Origin: Ligula intestinalis
Taxonomy: Eukaryota > Platyhelminthes > Cestoda > Diphyllobothriidea > Diphyllobothriidae
Assembly (NCBI GenBank): GCA_036362985.1
Contig: JAYGXS010000007.1
Coordinates: 10,239,273 to 10,303,272 of the forward strand
Reading direction: 5' to 3'
Length of the DNA stretch: 64,000 bases
Position numbers and translations under genes: made by a program. Under the pieces are notes generated by a model. That model was not told the DNA's origin, made no database searches, and worked only from the letters and a program-made list of their open reading frames with translations. Positions 54,330 through 64,000 of this stretch are shown piece by piece; within the stretch, counting starts at the first letter, position 1, and every line of letters begins with the position of its first letter.

Positions 54330-54975
54330 GCGTCAGCGTTCCTTCAGCCTTCGGCGTTCCTGCAGTCCGGACAGTTGACCTCAGCTTAATAAGCGCCCCT
54401 ACCTAAGAGCCACTTAGCGCGACACGTTTGGCCAACGCAGCAGGGGGCCTTTGCAGGCAAGATCCCCTCGGGCACCCTGAAACGCACCAATCACAGACCA
54501 CTTGAACTTGCTTCACAATCCTACTTAAGCAACTGTCATCATTCCACACCACAGACAGTCAGCGCTCTCAGGCCTGACTGGAAGCACTGCCACATGAGAG
54601 GGGAACCACAGCAGACGCGTCTTCGACCGCGTTCCCACCCGCCTTCAGGGCGGCCAAGGTCTGCTACACCAAACGTCCCTGTGGTGGATCCTTCTCTTCT
54701 CCTCTCCATCTGCTTTTTTATGACAGAGCAGCCCCTCCTGACTATGCGACTCCGACTCCTCCTCCTCCTTGCCGCCGGGATTGAGGCCCACCCGGCGGGG
54801 TTCCGGATCCAACAAGGGCTACTTGCCTGCCTGCCACATGAGAGTGCAATAAGGAGATCTGTGTACAATAAACCACTCTCTCTGGTGACTCTTGCCTCTT
54901 ACCTTCTACCTGGGAACTTCGACCTGATGATTGTAGTGATCTAGGCACAACCACGACTTAGACCCCTACACATAG
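54330..54975 (+). repeat. Family C LTR-like repeat, copy C2
   Basis: CACCAATCACAGACCACTTG (CCAAT box), ATCCTACTTAAGCAACTGTC (TATA-like), GCGCTCTCAGGCCTGACTGG, TGTACAATAAACCACTCTC (poly(A) signal) and GATTGTAGTGATC. Promoter-to-poly(A) order is as in an LTR. Frames at 54594-54944 lie inside and are not real genes. Confidence 0.55.
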
Positions 54976-55534
54976 ACCTGGTCTCGTTGATAATGGCTGT
55001 TCGAGACTTAAAAACAACAACCACCACCACCCCTTCGATGAAAGTCGCTCCCTCTCGTGACTTTCAACGTCCAGCTGTTTATCTAACCCTCCCAGATCCG
55101 AACCAGACAGACCGCACAGTAACCTGGCGTCATCGGTGGCCGATACACCCCTGCCCCTGCTAGTATGTTTTTTTAATGTTGCCGCTTCTATCTCTCACGA
55201 CGAGCTCCAGTAACATTTCGAAAGTTGAGCCATACTTCCGGCGAGCGAGGAGTCCTCTTCTTTATTTACAGACTGAACAGTGGCGCCAGTTGTAAATCTG
55301 ATTTTTTCGCTGTCAGCCAGCTGAGAGAGCGGAGAGGGGGGGGGGAGATGGCGCCGAACTGACATCACGTGAGTGTGCGGTGAGTGCGGGCGGGCGGGAT
55401 AAAGGTGACCCGGGGTGGCCGCCCTTCTCCGCCCCACCCTCTCTCCACTCTCCACTTTTTGTCCGTTCATTTATGGGGCTCAGAGAGTGCCAGAATGTGA
55501 TACGGACACGTGACGCTTCAATGGTCACAAAACT

Positions 55535-55795
55535 AACAAGGTCGCAGTCAACACTGCGGGAGACTGGAATGGTCATTTCACGCTACCTAGGCATCACCAA
55601 CCGGTCGCACCCGACCCCAAGTGGTGCCCCACTCGAGGCTTGGACTCCCGACCTGTTAATCAGAAGTCTGGATAAGGAAGAAGACTTTTCGAGCAGCGGA
55701 TCAATAGATTCATTGTCCTGAGCTTTCGAACTCTTGCAATAGTCCATCTTCAGAAGTCTAACGCTCTAGCCACGGGCTCGCTGCCTTGCCGTGAC
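55535..55795 (-). mobile_element. tRNA-derived SINE split by an 80-nt insertion
   Basis: On the - strand the head begins CGAGCCCGTGGCTAGAGCG near 55790, then is interrupted at 55670-55749, and continues with GGTCGGGAGTCC, AAGCCTCGAGTGGGGCACC, CACTTGGGGTCGGGTGCG and TGAAATGACCATTCCAGTC. Removing the insert leaves the head reading normally. The interrupted site carries TCAGAAGTCT on both sides. Confidence 0.75.
55670..55749 (-). ncRNA. 80-nt hammerhead-like mobile unit with 10-bp target duplication
   Basis: Bounded by a perfect TCAGAAGTCT duplication (55660-55669 and 55750-55759). On the - strand the junction reads CTGAAGA, the exact CUGANGA form, then one T, a GGACT/AGTTC stem around ATTGCAAG, GAAAGCTC, AGG, and ACAATGAAT where copy 1 has ACAATAAAT. 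AGCT is self-complementary. Related units are at 9129-9207 and 16375-16450. The first bases of the box come from the target sequence, so any activity may depend on where the unit landed. Confidence 0.5.
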
Positions 55796-56000
55796 ACTCA
55801 GTAGTTAGAGCGCTGGACTTTTTATCACGAGTTCGAGCTTACTACTTGTTTCTTTGTATGACTGGCTGATGACGGCTAGGTAACCTGAAGTGACCATTCC
55901 AGTCTGCTGCTTGTCTCTACCGGCAAGGTGTTCATCTACGCCGGAAAGGATGCCCTTGATCATAGCGGTGATTGCCGGCACCGACTACACACCGGAATAT
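55796..56000 (+). mobile_element. tRNA-derived SINE, head-to-head with the previous one
   Basis: CACTCAGTAGTTAGAGCGCTGG (A-box region, slightly split) and GAGTTCGAGCTTA (B-box region), then GTATGACTGGCTGATGACGG and TGACCATTCCAGTCTGC. Its head starts right after the head of the reverse copy. Confidence 0.65.
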
Positions 56001-56836
56001 TGCCGTATGATGCATGCGTTAACCGAGGTGTAATTCCAGTTTAGCACACGACATCAGCCTGCGCGGCAAAGCGTTCCACACACATGCATAAGCAGCTGTT
56101 TTCGTGCCTGGCAGATACAGTCTCGCGGGCCATGTTACGTTCTGTATCACACAAAACTTAAAATCAAGACACAATAGAGTAGAGACAGAACACAGCTGCC
56201 CAGGTCTCACTTTTTAAACTTCTCAGCACTTTCATGCTGTGGCATTCGGCTGCAGGTTAAGAAAAAATGGCGTCAGATCACATGACAAGACCACGTGATT
56301 TAACAAAAGATGACTCGAGGCGTAGGGTGGGGCCCAGTTACGCCAGTGTAAACAATGATCGGTTTGATCGACAGGTCCGTTAGAAACTTGACACAATCAG
56401 GCTCCAACTTTCGACTTAGAAGAGGGCAGGGTGGGGGAGGGAGTGATTAGGTTGATGGCAACTTTCGGCACCTCCACTGCTCCGAGATTTTACGATTTGC
56501 TGCCCTTAGCCAGATATAACGCGGACGCAGATCGCAAATTTTAAGTCGGCCCAGTGGGGACGCATTCAGTTCAATGCCTGGTTTGCTTTGAGCTACGGGT
56601 TGCTACGGTTGCTATTCTGAGAATTAAGGCTCACGTGAGTGGCTATCAGCCACTGGCCCGGTTTCAAGACGGGATATGACGATTAAGTTTCAGCCGGGGA
56701 ATTCGCTCCAGGGTCAGGGCATGGCCAACGGCCAATCGGTTTTATTCGAAAGTAAACCTTTAACCAATCAGAAGCCGCCATTTCAGCAATTGCAGTGCCC
56801 TACTGAAAGTTAGGCCCTCTTCAAATATTCCTTGTA
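56001..56836. other. Unassigned stretch
   Basis: No domain and no clear repeat. The frame at 56019-56210 shows nothing recognisable. AAACCTTTAACCAATCAGAA near 56752 is a lone CCAAT-type motif. Confidence 0.35.
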
Positions 56837-57768
56837 GCAATGTTCCGGTATCAAAGGATAGAATGGTACCAGTCGGACCAAAGGATAGAGGTGAATAGGC
56901 CCCTGTAGCCTTTGGTACTAGTGCACCGTGATTACGTTTATGAGCGGTATTCCGTGCGTTAACTGGGGGAGGTTACAAGTCGTCATCGAACTCGATGATC
57001 GAACACACAAAAGCGCCCCCCCCCCCCCACCTTAGAAAATAAGGCGCCTAGATCGATATCTTGCTTTGGCAACTTTTGCCGGCATATGCCTAGGGCGAAA
57101 AACCCGTGTTCAGATCACACTATATGCGTTCTAATAGGAGGGGGATCGGAAGAGGGGAGGTAGAGGGGTATGGGACTACTACGTGTATCGAGAGCATTCT
57201 GAGCAGGCTCAGTAAAGACGAATGTGTAGACGTAGTTTTTTACTTGCTGTCTGACCACCTTCTCAAACGGCTTGGGGAATAAAGCCCTCAAGGCACTAAG
57301 GGGGGGGGGGGGCTGGCTACTATAACCATTCAGCTTAGCCGAGCCTGCTCAGAGTGCACTTGATACACGTAGTCGCCCCCTTCCCCTCTATCCCCCTACC
57401 GACCCCCCCCCCTCCTATTAGAACGCATTTAGTGTGATCTGAACACGGGTTTTTCGCCCAAGGCATATGCCGGCAAAAGTTGCCAAAGCAAGACATCGAT
57501 CCAGGCGCCGTATTTTTTTTAGACGTGGCGGAGGAGCAAAGGTATTAGGCGTGCGCGCGCCTAGGGTTTTTTTTAGGTGGACGGGGACGCTTGTGTGTGT
57601 ATGCGATCATCGATTTCGATGACGGCTTGTAACCTCCCCCAGTCAACGCACGGAATACCGCCCATAAACGCAATCACAGCGCACTAGTACCAAAGGCTAC
57701 AGGGGCCTATTAACCTCTATCCTTTGCTTCGACTGGAGCCATTCTATCCTTTGGTACCGGAACATTGC
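56837..57768. mobile_element. Foldback element, about 370-430 bp inverted arms
   Basis: Left arm 56837 to about 57215, right arm about 57340 to 57768. Ends GCAATGTTCCGGTA and, on the other strand, GCAATGTTCCGGTACC. Shared blocks in mirrored order include AGGCCCCTGTAGCCTTTGG, GGAGGTTACAAG, TTGGCAACTTTTGCCGGCAT, AACCCGTGTTCAGATCACAC, TACGTGTATCGAG/CAAG and GAGCAGGCTC. The middle holds a 13-G run (57300-57312). The right arm has an extra piece near 57520-57590 with GCGCGCGCC. No coding sequence; the target duplication is not clear. Confidence 0.85.
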
Positions 57769-57839
57769 TCATAGGGTATAGAAGTTTAAGGAGACTAAAG
57801 TGAATATAGGAGCACAGTGAGTACAGTACAGTAGGCATG

Positions 57840-58060
57840 CTTTGTGAAAAAATCAATCGAAACGTGCATATTACTTAAATTTACATTTTTTGAGCCTACA
57901 CATTTTCGTATGATCGGAAGGAAGCTCCTTCGAAAGCCGGCATTTTGCCGTAACCTGAGGATGATGCCGCACGATGATATTACTTTTCGAATCGAAGTTA
58001 GTTTTATTAGGGCGGCCTAAAAGCAGCCTTAGCAAGCAGTAGGTTGCAATTCATGGCCAC
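57840..58060 (+). repeat. AT-rich repeat D, short copy
   Basis: ATCAATCGAAACGTGCATAT, then CGGAAGGAAGCTCCTTCGAA and AGCCGGCATTTTGCC match the GAAGCTCCTTNAAAAGCCGGCAT segment of D. Follows the foldback element. Confidence 0.5.
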
Positions 58061-58995
58061 AACTTAAGCAGGCTATCGATCGGCCTACATGGACGAATGC
58101 ACAAAAGCCGTCAAAACGATCGATAATTCCGATTTTAAACCACTGTCATCCACTGAGTCAAACAACCAATGGGACTGGTCACCATCTCAGAAGGAAATCT
58201 GATTGGCTCAATGGGCATTGTTAGACACGGTGGTTTCCCTAAATTTACTGTGCATAGAATACTCAATGACTTCCGATTCTGCACACTTTATGTCTTGATC
58301 TTTCTGTGGGGCTCATATGAGGCGTAGTTAGACGGCAAATATTTTGGCCTGGGCTCCGTTACAACAATCTGGCGTGGTAATATCTCGGCCTGGGCCTTCC
58401 GTTATAACAAGTTTAACCTTTCATTTCTACTGTAGTGGACATCTAATAATTGGTCTGAAAGTTAAAAAGTGGCTGAGGAGTTGCTGGTTTGTGGATGGAG
58501 TGATTCCTTTAAAATCTGAATTTCCAAACTCTGAAGATGAGGTGATTCAAATTGCAAATGATTCGAATTGCAAAGTCTTTTTTCATAGTTGCACCTGTTA
58601 TCAATTGATGTGGTTTTATTCACCATTGTAGTTACTGCACACATACCTGTATATCCACCAGTTCTAGGGTCATAGTTGCAGTCTGCGCCCGGTAAGTAAT
58701 TGAATAACCAACAAAACGCCACTTGCGACAAACCAGAGGCAACTGAATAAACCGCCTGTACAGAAATCAGCCCACCTGATTAGCCAATAGGAAGCAAGAC
58801 TTGCGAAAAGAAACCTAAATGGCCACAATTATTTGAGTGCTTCCTATAGTAGATTGCTACAAAAGTAAATTTTCAAAGCAAAACAACAGGACTATTTCCC
58901 GCAACCTGATCTGTGAGCGCCATCTACTGTACTTACTTTCTCCGATCACAACTGCCCGGATAAGGAGTCTATGGATCGGCGTTTAGAGTGTCGCA
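58061..58995. other. Unassigned stretch
   Basis: Frames at 58344-58631 (+) and 58462-58731 (-) overlap with no recognisable domain. Nothing else seen. Confidence 0.35.
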
Positions 58996-59120
58996 TTTCT
59001 AACTAAAAGCGCGCTGGTTCGAGCCCTAGGTTTCGCAGGCCTGTGATTGGGTGTGACTGGCTGATTACAACTAATAAGCCCAAGATAATCACTCCGGTCT
59101 CCCTTGCACGCCTCGGAAAT
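58996..59120 (+). mobile_element. tRNA-derived SINE
   Basis: GCTGGTTCGAGCCCTAGG is a clear B box; the A-box part (GTTTAGAGTGTCGCATT) is diverged. The body GGTGTGACTGGCTGATTAC, TAATAAGCCC and TCCGGTCTCCCTTGCACG follows. Confidence 0.65.
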
Positions 59121-59244
59121 TTTACCCAGTTTATCCCTGGGTGGGAGTCAGGGGCGGTCCCAGGGCATAAGGAGACGAGCATGTTCCATACTGCGATTGG
59201 CGAGTGTTCGTCTGTAACTGTTTGTATACCCGATGAGAACCAAG

Positions 59245-59390
59245 GGGCTAACGAGCCCGTGACTCAACGGTTAGGGTATTGAACGGGTTGCAGGTCCGAG
59301 ACCCAGGGATGCACAACCGGCGGTCTTATATGCCTGGCCGACCACGGCTAATAAGCCAAAGATTGCCATTCCAGGCTAAGGTAAGGTTAT
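59245..59390 (+). mobile_element. tRNA-derived SINE
   Basis: ACGAGCCCGTGACTCAACGG-TTAGGG (A box) and GCAGGTCCGAGACCC (B box), then TATGCCTGGCCGACCACGG, CTAATAAGCCAAAGATTGCC and ATTCCAGGC. Well preserved head. Confidence 0.7.
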
Positions 59391-59449
59391 TCTGCTTATG
59401 CGAGCAGTGAGTGTCTCTGTTAATACCTTGGGTGTGCCTGCGTCGACGC

Positions 59450-59963
59450 TGGTTATATCCCTCACATGTATGTTAGGAAATGAAGGCAGACAAGATAGCA
59501 GAGCCTAGTGCTTATTATAATTATGTCTGAATGTACATCACCTCTATTTTCTGTGCGTCCGTCAGCAGCGTGTCCTCTGTCATCAGTCTCGTATGGGCAG
59601 CAGAGTCCCTTGTCGCCAGCAGCAGAATCTCGTGTCCTCAGCGGCAGGGTGTCGCCTCCTGTCAGTGATAGCCTATTTAAGGACCAACGGTCTTTGTTCT
59701 CTCATTGGTCCCTCTGCGCGTGGCCCATGCCAACAGGTACCGTGCGGCGACCTCGGTGTGCACGCGTATATGCATGCGTCCTTTCGTGGTCCCTTGTCGT
59801 ACGTGACCTCAGAACCCAGCCGGCGGCTGTCTTCGCGTGTGTGTTCGCGTGAAGGTCGCGCGTTATGGCCCGTTCTGCTTGCACCCACTGGCTTGTGACT
59901 TCCTTTGTTCTCGTACCCTCAGGACGGCCCGAGTGATAACTCACGTGCTGGGCCGTCCTAACA
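59450..59963 (-). mobile_element. Family B LTR, copy B2, reverse
   Basis: Ends on the + strand with GGGCCGTCCTAACA (LTR start on the - strand), preceded by GGACGGCCC (about 59923-59931), a 9-bp inverted partner. The other end is TGGTTATATCCC (59450), the complement of GGGATATAACCA. GCCTATTTAAGGACC near 59670 is TATA-like. Frames at 59508-59898 lie inside it. Confidence 0.65.
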
Positions 59964-60014
59964 GTCTCTCTACACTTTCTATGCATACATATTATTAAAA
60001 GGAATGACAAACAC

Positions 60015-60116
60015 ACTGAAGACTGAAATGGTCATTTCAGTTTTATTACTCATCATCAGCCAGCTATAAAAACTTGGTTATTAGGGTTGCCGCAACGATT
60101 GAGCCACAGGCTCGTT
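60015..60116 (-). mobile_element. tRNA-derived SINE, truncated tail
   Basis: On the - strand ACGAGCCTGTGGCTCAATCG (A box), then GGCTGATGATGAGTAATAAA and ACTGAAATGACC. The B-box segment is deleted or strongly changed. Confidence 0.55.
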
Positions 60117-62598
60117 AGTTTGTCGAATTTGATCGGATAAATTGATTGGGATATTGTAGATTTTACCGATAAATATATATAAAGTGAGATAACTCATGCA
60201 AAGTCATGGCCGGAATCGGACTTGGTAGTCTGGCATACATTTGGTCGCGTTATTTTGCTCTAATTAGTGTAGTTGATTCAACGAATGCCTTTTAGTAAAA
60301 AAAACACCTTTTAGTTTAGTTTATCTGAAGGAAACAACCAGCATTTTGGCAAAATCGGGTGGTGTAGACTAATATCGAACGAATTACTGATGGCGTTTAC
60401 AATGAGAGACCCATACCTTTAATTTGTTGCGTTGTGCTGTAGGAGAACACCAATAAAAGCAAAGGAATTTTAAACTATACTCCTTCCAGAAACCACACAT
60501 CTAGTTTTAATTAAGTGGAAATCAGGTGAAAGCAAGTTTAGGAAATCGCATTGCCCTTTTTCAGAAACAATCAAAATTTTCAATTTTTAAAAAATATATT
60601 TTGCCAATGGCTGACTTTTTCTGAAATCGCAGTAAAAAATTTGACCGTATTTGTTTTGCCGCATCGAAGATTTTTTATGGTAAGCACAAATTCATATATT
60701 TTATCGTGTACATAAAGGCAACAAACCATCTTCTTAAATCTAAAGCAGGTTGCATGATAATTTTATGTACAAGATAGCCTCCGCTAATGCGTAGGTAAGG
60801 AACAAAATAGACAGGAGTTTTAGAGTTTTCGCAAGACCTGGTTGTGTATTCGGTCAGTCTTGTTCGCATTTGCAATCGTAGAACTGGGCATAAAATTAAT
60901 CAAATATGGTAAAACAATGCTCCAATAAAAAGAGAAGAGGGATTTATTTCACTTTCAGAAAAAAGCGGTGTGAATTATTTTCAGATAAATTAAAAACCTG
61001 GTCAAGACTCTCCGCTTTCACTTTTACTTTATTTTGGGAGAAGGTAACAGACACAGATATTCGTCAGCTAAGTATCTAATTGAATTGTTTTAGAGAAGTA
61101 AACTATTCTATAAAATTCCTTCTTGATCTTAGAGATAACCATATCAGACTTCTGTTATTAACGTTCTTTTTACTCCATACTGTTTCCATAAATAAAATGC
61201 CACAATGCCATCTTCATGAGAACTAATCTGCAAAAGTCACTTTTGGATAAATGCTTTAAGGAAATATATTATTTTAAAGTTTTTGGTATATGCATCCAAA
61301 AGGATCTCCATTTATGGAAGAAAGTTTGAAACACTAAAAGGCGATCGAAATTAATTGAAATCCAATATCTGAAATATATTTAAAGACTTTTTGGGTAATG
61401 AAAGTTCTTTTCTATAAATAAGATGCCATGGTTATTCTTTCAACTAATTAATATATTTAAATTTATTTGCCAAATCTATAGCCACTTGCACGCTGTGTGA
61501 ACTTGAGCTTTCTTTAAAACTTCTGGTATTTCTAAACAAACGACTAGTACCTCTTATATTTATTTTGAATTCTACATTCATCTTCACTTGTTAATGATCA
61601 TTTCAAACTTTGCGGGGAATTGTCAAACTTTCGCAAATTTCGGCATTTTGCATGAGTGTCAGCTCGCACTGTATATGCTCAGATCTATTTGAGGGCAAAA
61701 AGACGATCTGCGGTGTTATAACGACGGGTTCAGCGTCGCTAGTGTTATAACGATGGCATCTGGCGTGTGTCACCGTCGAATTACGCCCTGTTGAAATCCC
61801 CAAGGAAGAACACAATAAGAAGGGCATAATTCTGGAATCCACCCGTAGAAGGGTTTATTTTGTACAAAACTGGAGGAGCTGTCTTGGATGGCTGTTGCCG
61901 CTGGTTGATCTACAGTGCACTTTTGTCCTGCCTCGGGGCATTGGGAGCGGACTAGCGGTCCTCGCTATCCGGTGTGGCTGCCACTCTCCCTGTCAGGAGT
62001 GACAGTCGCTTATAAGAGATTGTCCGTGCCTTCTCTTGTGGCCTGGTTGGCCGCATTGAGGTAACGTCACGCAACCATTTGACCCTCGAGAACCAGCGAA
62101 CAGTTGTGCCTTGCGTAGGCTCGTGTGCGTGGGTGAGTGCGTGCCATCTAAGTTCATCTGGCATGGACAGTCATCGCCCGTTGTGCGGTCAGAGATAACC
62201 ACCAAAGACATTTAGCTAGGCTCGATGCCTTAGGAAAGCCTCCAAAGGTTGCTAGCATTTGGTCCGGCTAATATCCTAACATCCAGAACCACAGGTTTAT
62301 GGTCCTCATGTTTCGAAGGCAGCCAGGTTTCCATCGTCGGACATGAGTAAGCTACTACGCCTCACAGTATCTAGAGATGGTGATAGTCCTGTTAGAATGG
62401 GTTTACTTGCTTGCAGTCAGAGCGACGGGGGAGGAAGGGCTGGAGTTAAAGTGATCCTAAATCACGAATTTAGGCCAATTTTCTCATCTTAATTTTGCTT
62501 GTCTGAGCTTTGGGGCTCTCTTGGGAGTCCATTGTCAGAGATAAAAGGCGTCAGCGAAAAGCGAGCAACAGTTATAGGAGGCAGAGGCCAATCAACCA
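60117..62598. other. AT-rich repeat DNA and unassigned flank
   Basis: 60960-61500 aligns with the 38.0-38.3 kb AT-rich repeat. 61850-62220 is GC-richer, with GGGTTTATTTTGTACAAAAC (a possible poly(A) region on the - strand) and no coding domain. Frames at 61952-62211 and 60675-60875 show nothing known. Confidence 0.4.
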
Positions 62599-63515
62599 TC
62601 ATTGGTGGGGGGATAGGAGAAGGGGGCAACCAACCACCAGTGCCATCATTCCGGAGATGCCTGCGAAGGCTATGTATGCCAGCGCCAGATCAATAAATCG
62701 ATTGACCGAGTTCTCATCCGAGGGCCAGGCTTCAATCAATTCTTGGTCTGTCTTGTTGCCAGCGTGTGCGATTATCCTCGTAGTAACTGTTAGGAGGACC
62801 AAGCACGTGAGTCATCCTGAGGTCACGCCTGACAAGGGGCCACAAACAGACACAAGTCGGCAGTCCCAAAGAGCTCTGAACACGGCACCCGATGGCCGTC
62901 CTGAGGGGAAGATACCAAAGAAGGCCCACAGCCCAAAGAACGCACGCAGAACGGGCCAAGGGCACGCGAAACCGGGCCGCCGCGTGTCACACTGAGGTCA
63001 CTAGCAGCACACGGCGTCTGCCCGGATAAACGCCTTGCGGAGGGACCAACAAGAAGATCTGAGGAACAAAGACTGCTGGCCCTTAAATAAGAGGCTGCGA
63101 ACGGAAGGCACATTCTGCAGCCTACACGAGAGCGTGCTACTGACGACAAAAGACAAGCTGCAGACGGGTAGACTTGCTGACGGACACGAGACCAGTTGAG
63201 AATCATGCACAGAGTTTAATTTTCAAGCAGGAACGGTGAGAGTAAACTGTTTTCTCTTATCCTGTCTACCTTCACTTCCTAACATACAACTGGGGGAGAT
63301 AACAAGTTGCGACGTAGCTGAACACAGCTGCGAAGTCAAACACGTGATCCGTCTCGCGTACGTGTGGGCAGCTACTTGCGATAATGCGTTACCCCGTCGT
63401 ACAGCCAGCTGATGTTCGTGTATGCGCAAACCAAGCACGCCTCCTGCCTGTCTGTCCTGTGTTATTTCGGGGATAGTTTAGACAAGCTATCGGCGTCATA
63501 CCGCCTGAGGAGGGA
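62599..63515 (-). pseudogene. Penelope-like element PLE-5, GIY-YIG end, split by an LTR
   Basis: On the - strand from 63515: a CLNYPRNNTGQTGR-like segment (frame-broken), then LGLRIHEHQLAVRRGNALSQVAAHTY. After the LTR (62788-63303) the frame resumes at 62787 as VTTRIIAHAGNKTDQELIEAWPSDENSVNRFIDLALAYIA. This is the C-terminal motif series of Penelope endonuclease proteins, best preserved of all copies here. The GIY-YIG start is degenerate and no reverse transcriptase remains. Confidence 0.8.
62788..63303 (+). mobile_element. Family B LTR, copy B3, inserted in PLE-5
   Basis: Starts TGTTAGGAGGACC and ends near GGGGGAGATAACA. GGCCCTTAAATAAGAGG (63077-63093) is TATA-like; AGTAAACTGTTTTCTCTTAT and CTGTCTACCTTCACTTCC lie near the 3' end. 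Both ends are fixed within a few bases by the split Penelope frame. Candidate duplication GTAAC/ATAAC is imperfect. Confidence 0.7.
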
Positions 63516-64000
63516 GAGGGCGATGTTACGGCTATGACGCACGGGAGCAGGGGTGTGACGGATTATTCTCAATTAAAATGCCTCTCGTCGAACAGCCGCC
63601 GGCACCAGTACCACCCCCGACCTTAAATGTTGTCCTGTGTTGGCAATTTTGTTTACGCTCCGTCTGTTTTCTCGTCTGCTGGATGAAATCACCGTAATGA
63701 AATGAGAAAGTTCGGCAGCCATCGGACTTTGGCGAGAAGTTGCGCTGGTGTTTGGGGGCGCAGACAGAGAGATAATCAGGCATCTTGCGAGGTTAATGGA
63801 GACACCCTATTGTGAGGGCTATCGGAGATGAGAACCGGTTGCCAATACAAGCCAACAGGCGGGTCTCAGGAAGAAATAGCGAAGAAGAAGATTATTATTA
63901 TTATGTGATCGCTGATTCCAGTCCACAAGTTGCAGCTCATTCGACGGGATCCGGCCACACCTTCAAATCTGATGAAGCCCAGCTTCTCGCGAGATGTGAC
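63516..64000. other. Right edge, no gene seen
   Basis: Contains an ATT run at 63890-63904 next to AAATAGCGAAGAAGAAG and GTGATCGCTGATTCC, which resembles in outline the flanks of hammerhead-like family 2 (CGCTGGG...GAATCTTCTTC). The frame at 63532-63783 shows no domain. Confidence 0.35.

Noticed and set aside
62510..62995. 161-codon open frame on the + strand
   Set aside because: It runs antisense through a Penelope endonuclease remnant and into an LTR; no domain and no codon pattern support it.
1..64000. CRISPR arrays, rRNA, bacterial operons or plasmid features
   Set aside because: Looked for and not seen; split genes and eukaryotic transposons dominate the window.

Overview
This is eukaryotic DNA, most probably from a flatworm with a large, repeat-rich genome. 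A diphyllobothriid-type tapeworm is my best guess, with low certainty. The evidence is one host gene split into six exons with GT-AG introns, including a 40-base first intron, surrounded by decayed Helitron, Penelope-like (PLE), RTE-like, LTR and tRNA-SINE copies. I see no bacterial or organellar genes.

The only intact host gene is on the + strand at 11704-21304. It encodes tubulin-folding cofactor B (TBCB), 244 residues: an N-terminal ubiquitin-like domain, a charged linker, a C-terminal CAP-Gly domain and a terminal DEI. Its third intron (about 7.1 kb) holds an RTE-like fragment, two Penelope fragments, two SINEs and AT-rich repeat DNA.

Left of TBCB, 1485-8629 is a Helitron on the - strand. 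Both termini are plausible: 5' TC after an A, and 3' hairpin plus CTAG before a T. It encodes a broken HUH-Rep plus PIF1-type helicase polyprotein, and a + strand LINE tail is nested in the helicase part. A 186-bp TA-flanked MITE lies at 9570-9755.

Right of TBCB the window is a mosaic of repeats: PLE pieces (25.4-25.9 kb, 30.8-32.2 kb, 62.6-63.5 kb), two copies of a 575-578 bp terminal-inverted-repeat element with perfect 8-bp target duplications (24216-24790 and 36766-37343), AT-rich repeat blocks, three LTR-like families (called A, B and C here), RTE-like copies at 50.1-53.9 kb, many tRNA-derived SINEs, and a 932-bp foldback structure at 56.8-57.8 kb.

The most interesting signal is a set of short modules that look like hammerhead ribozymes: a CTGANGA-like box, a small stem, GAA, a self-complementary tetramer plus C, then AGG and an AATAAA-like hexamer. 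One is an about 80-nt unit flanked by a perfect 10-bp direct repeat inside a SINE (55670-55749). Another forms both arms of a long inverted repeat (35918-36124). All assignments come from reading the sequence and remembered family features; no database search was run.
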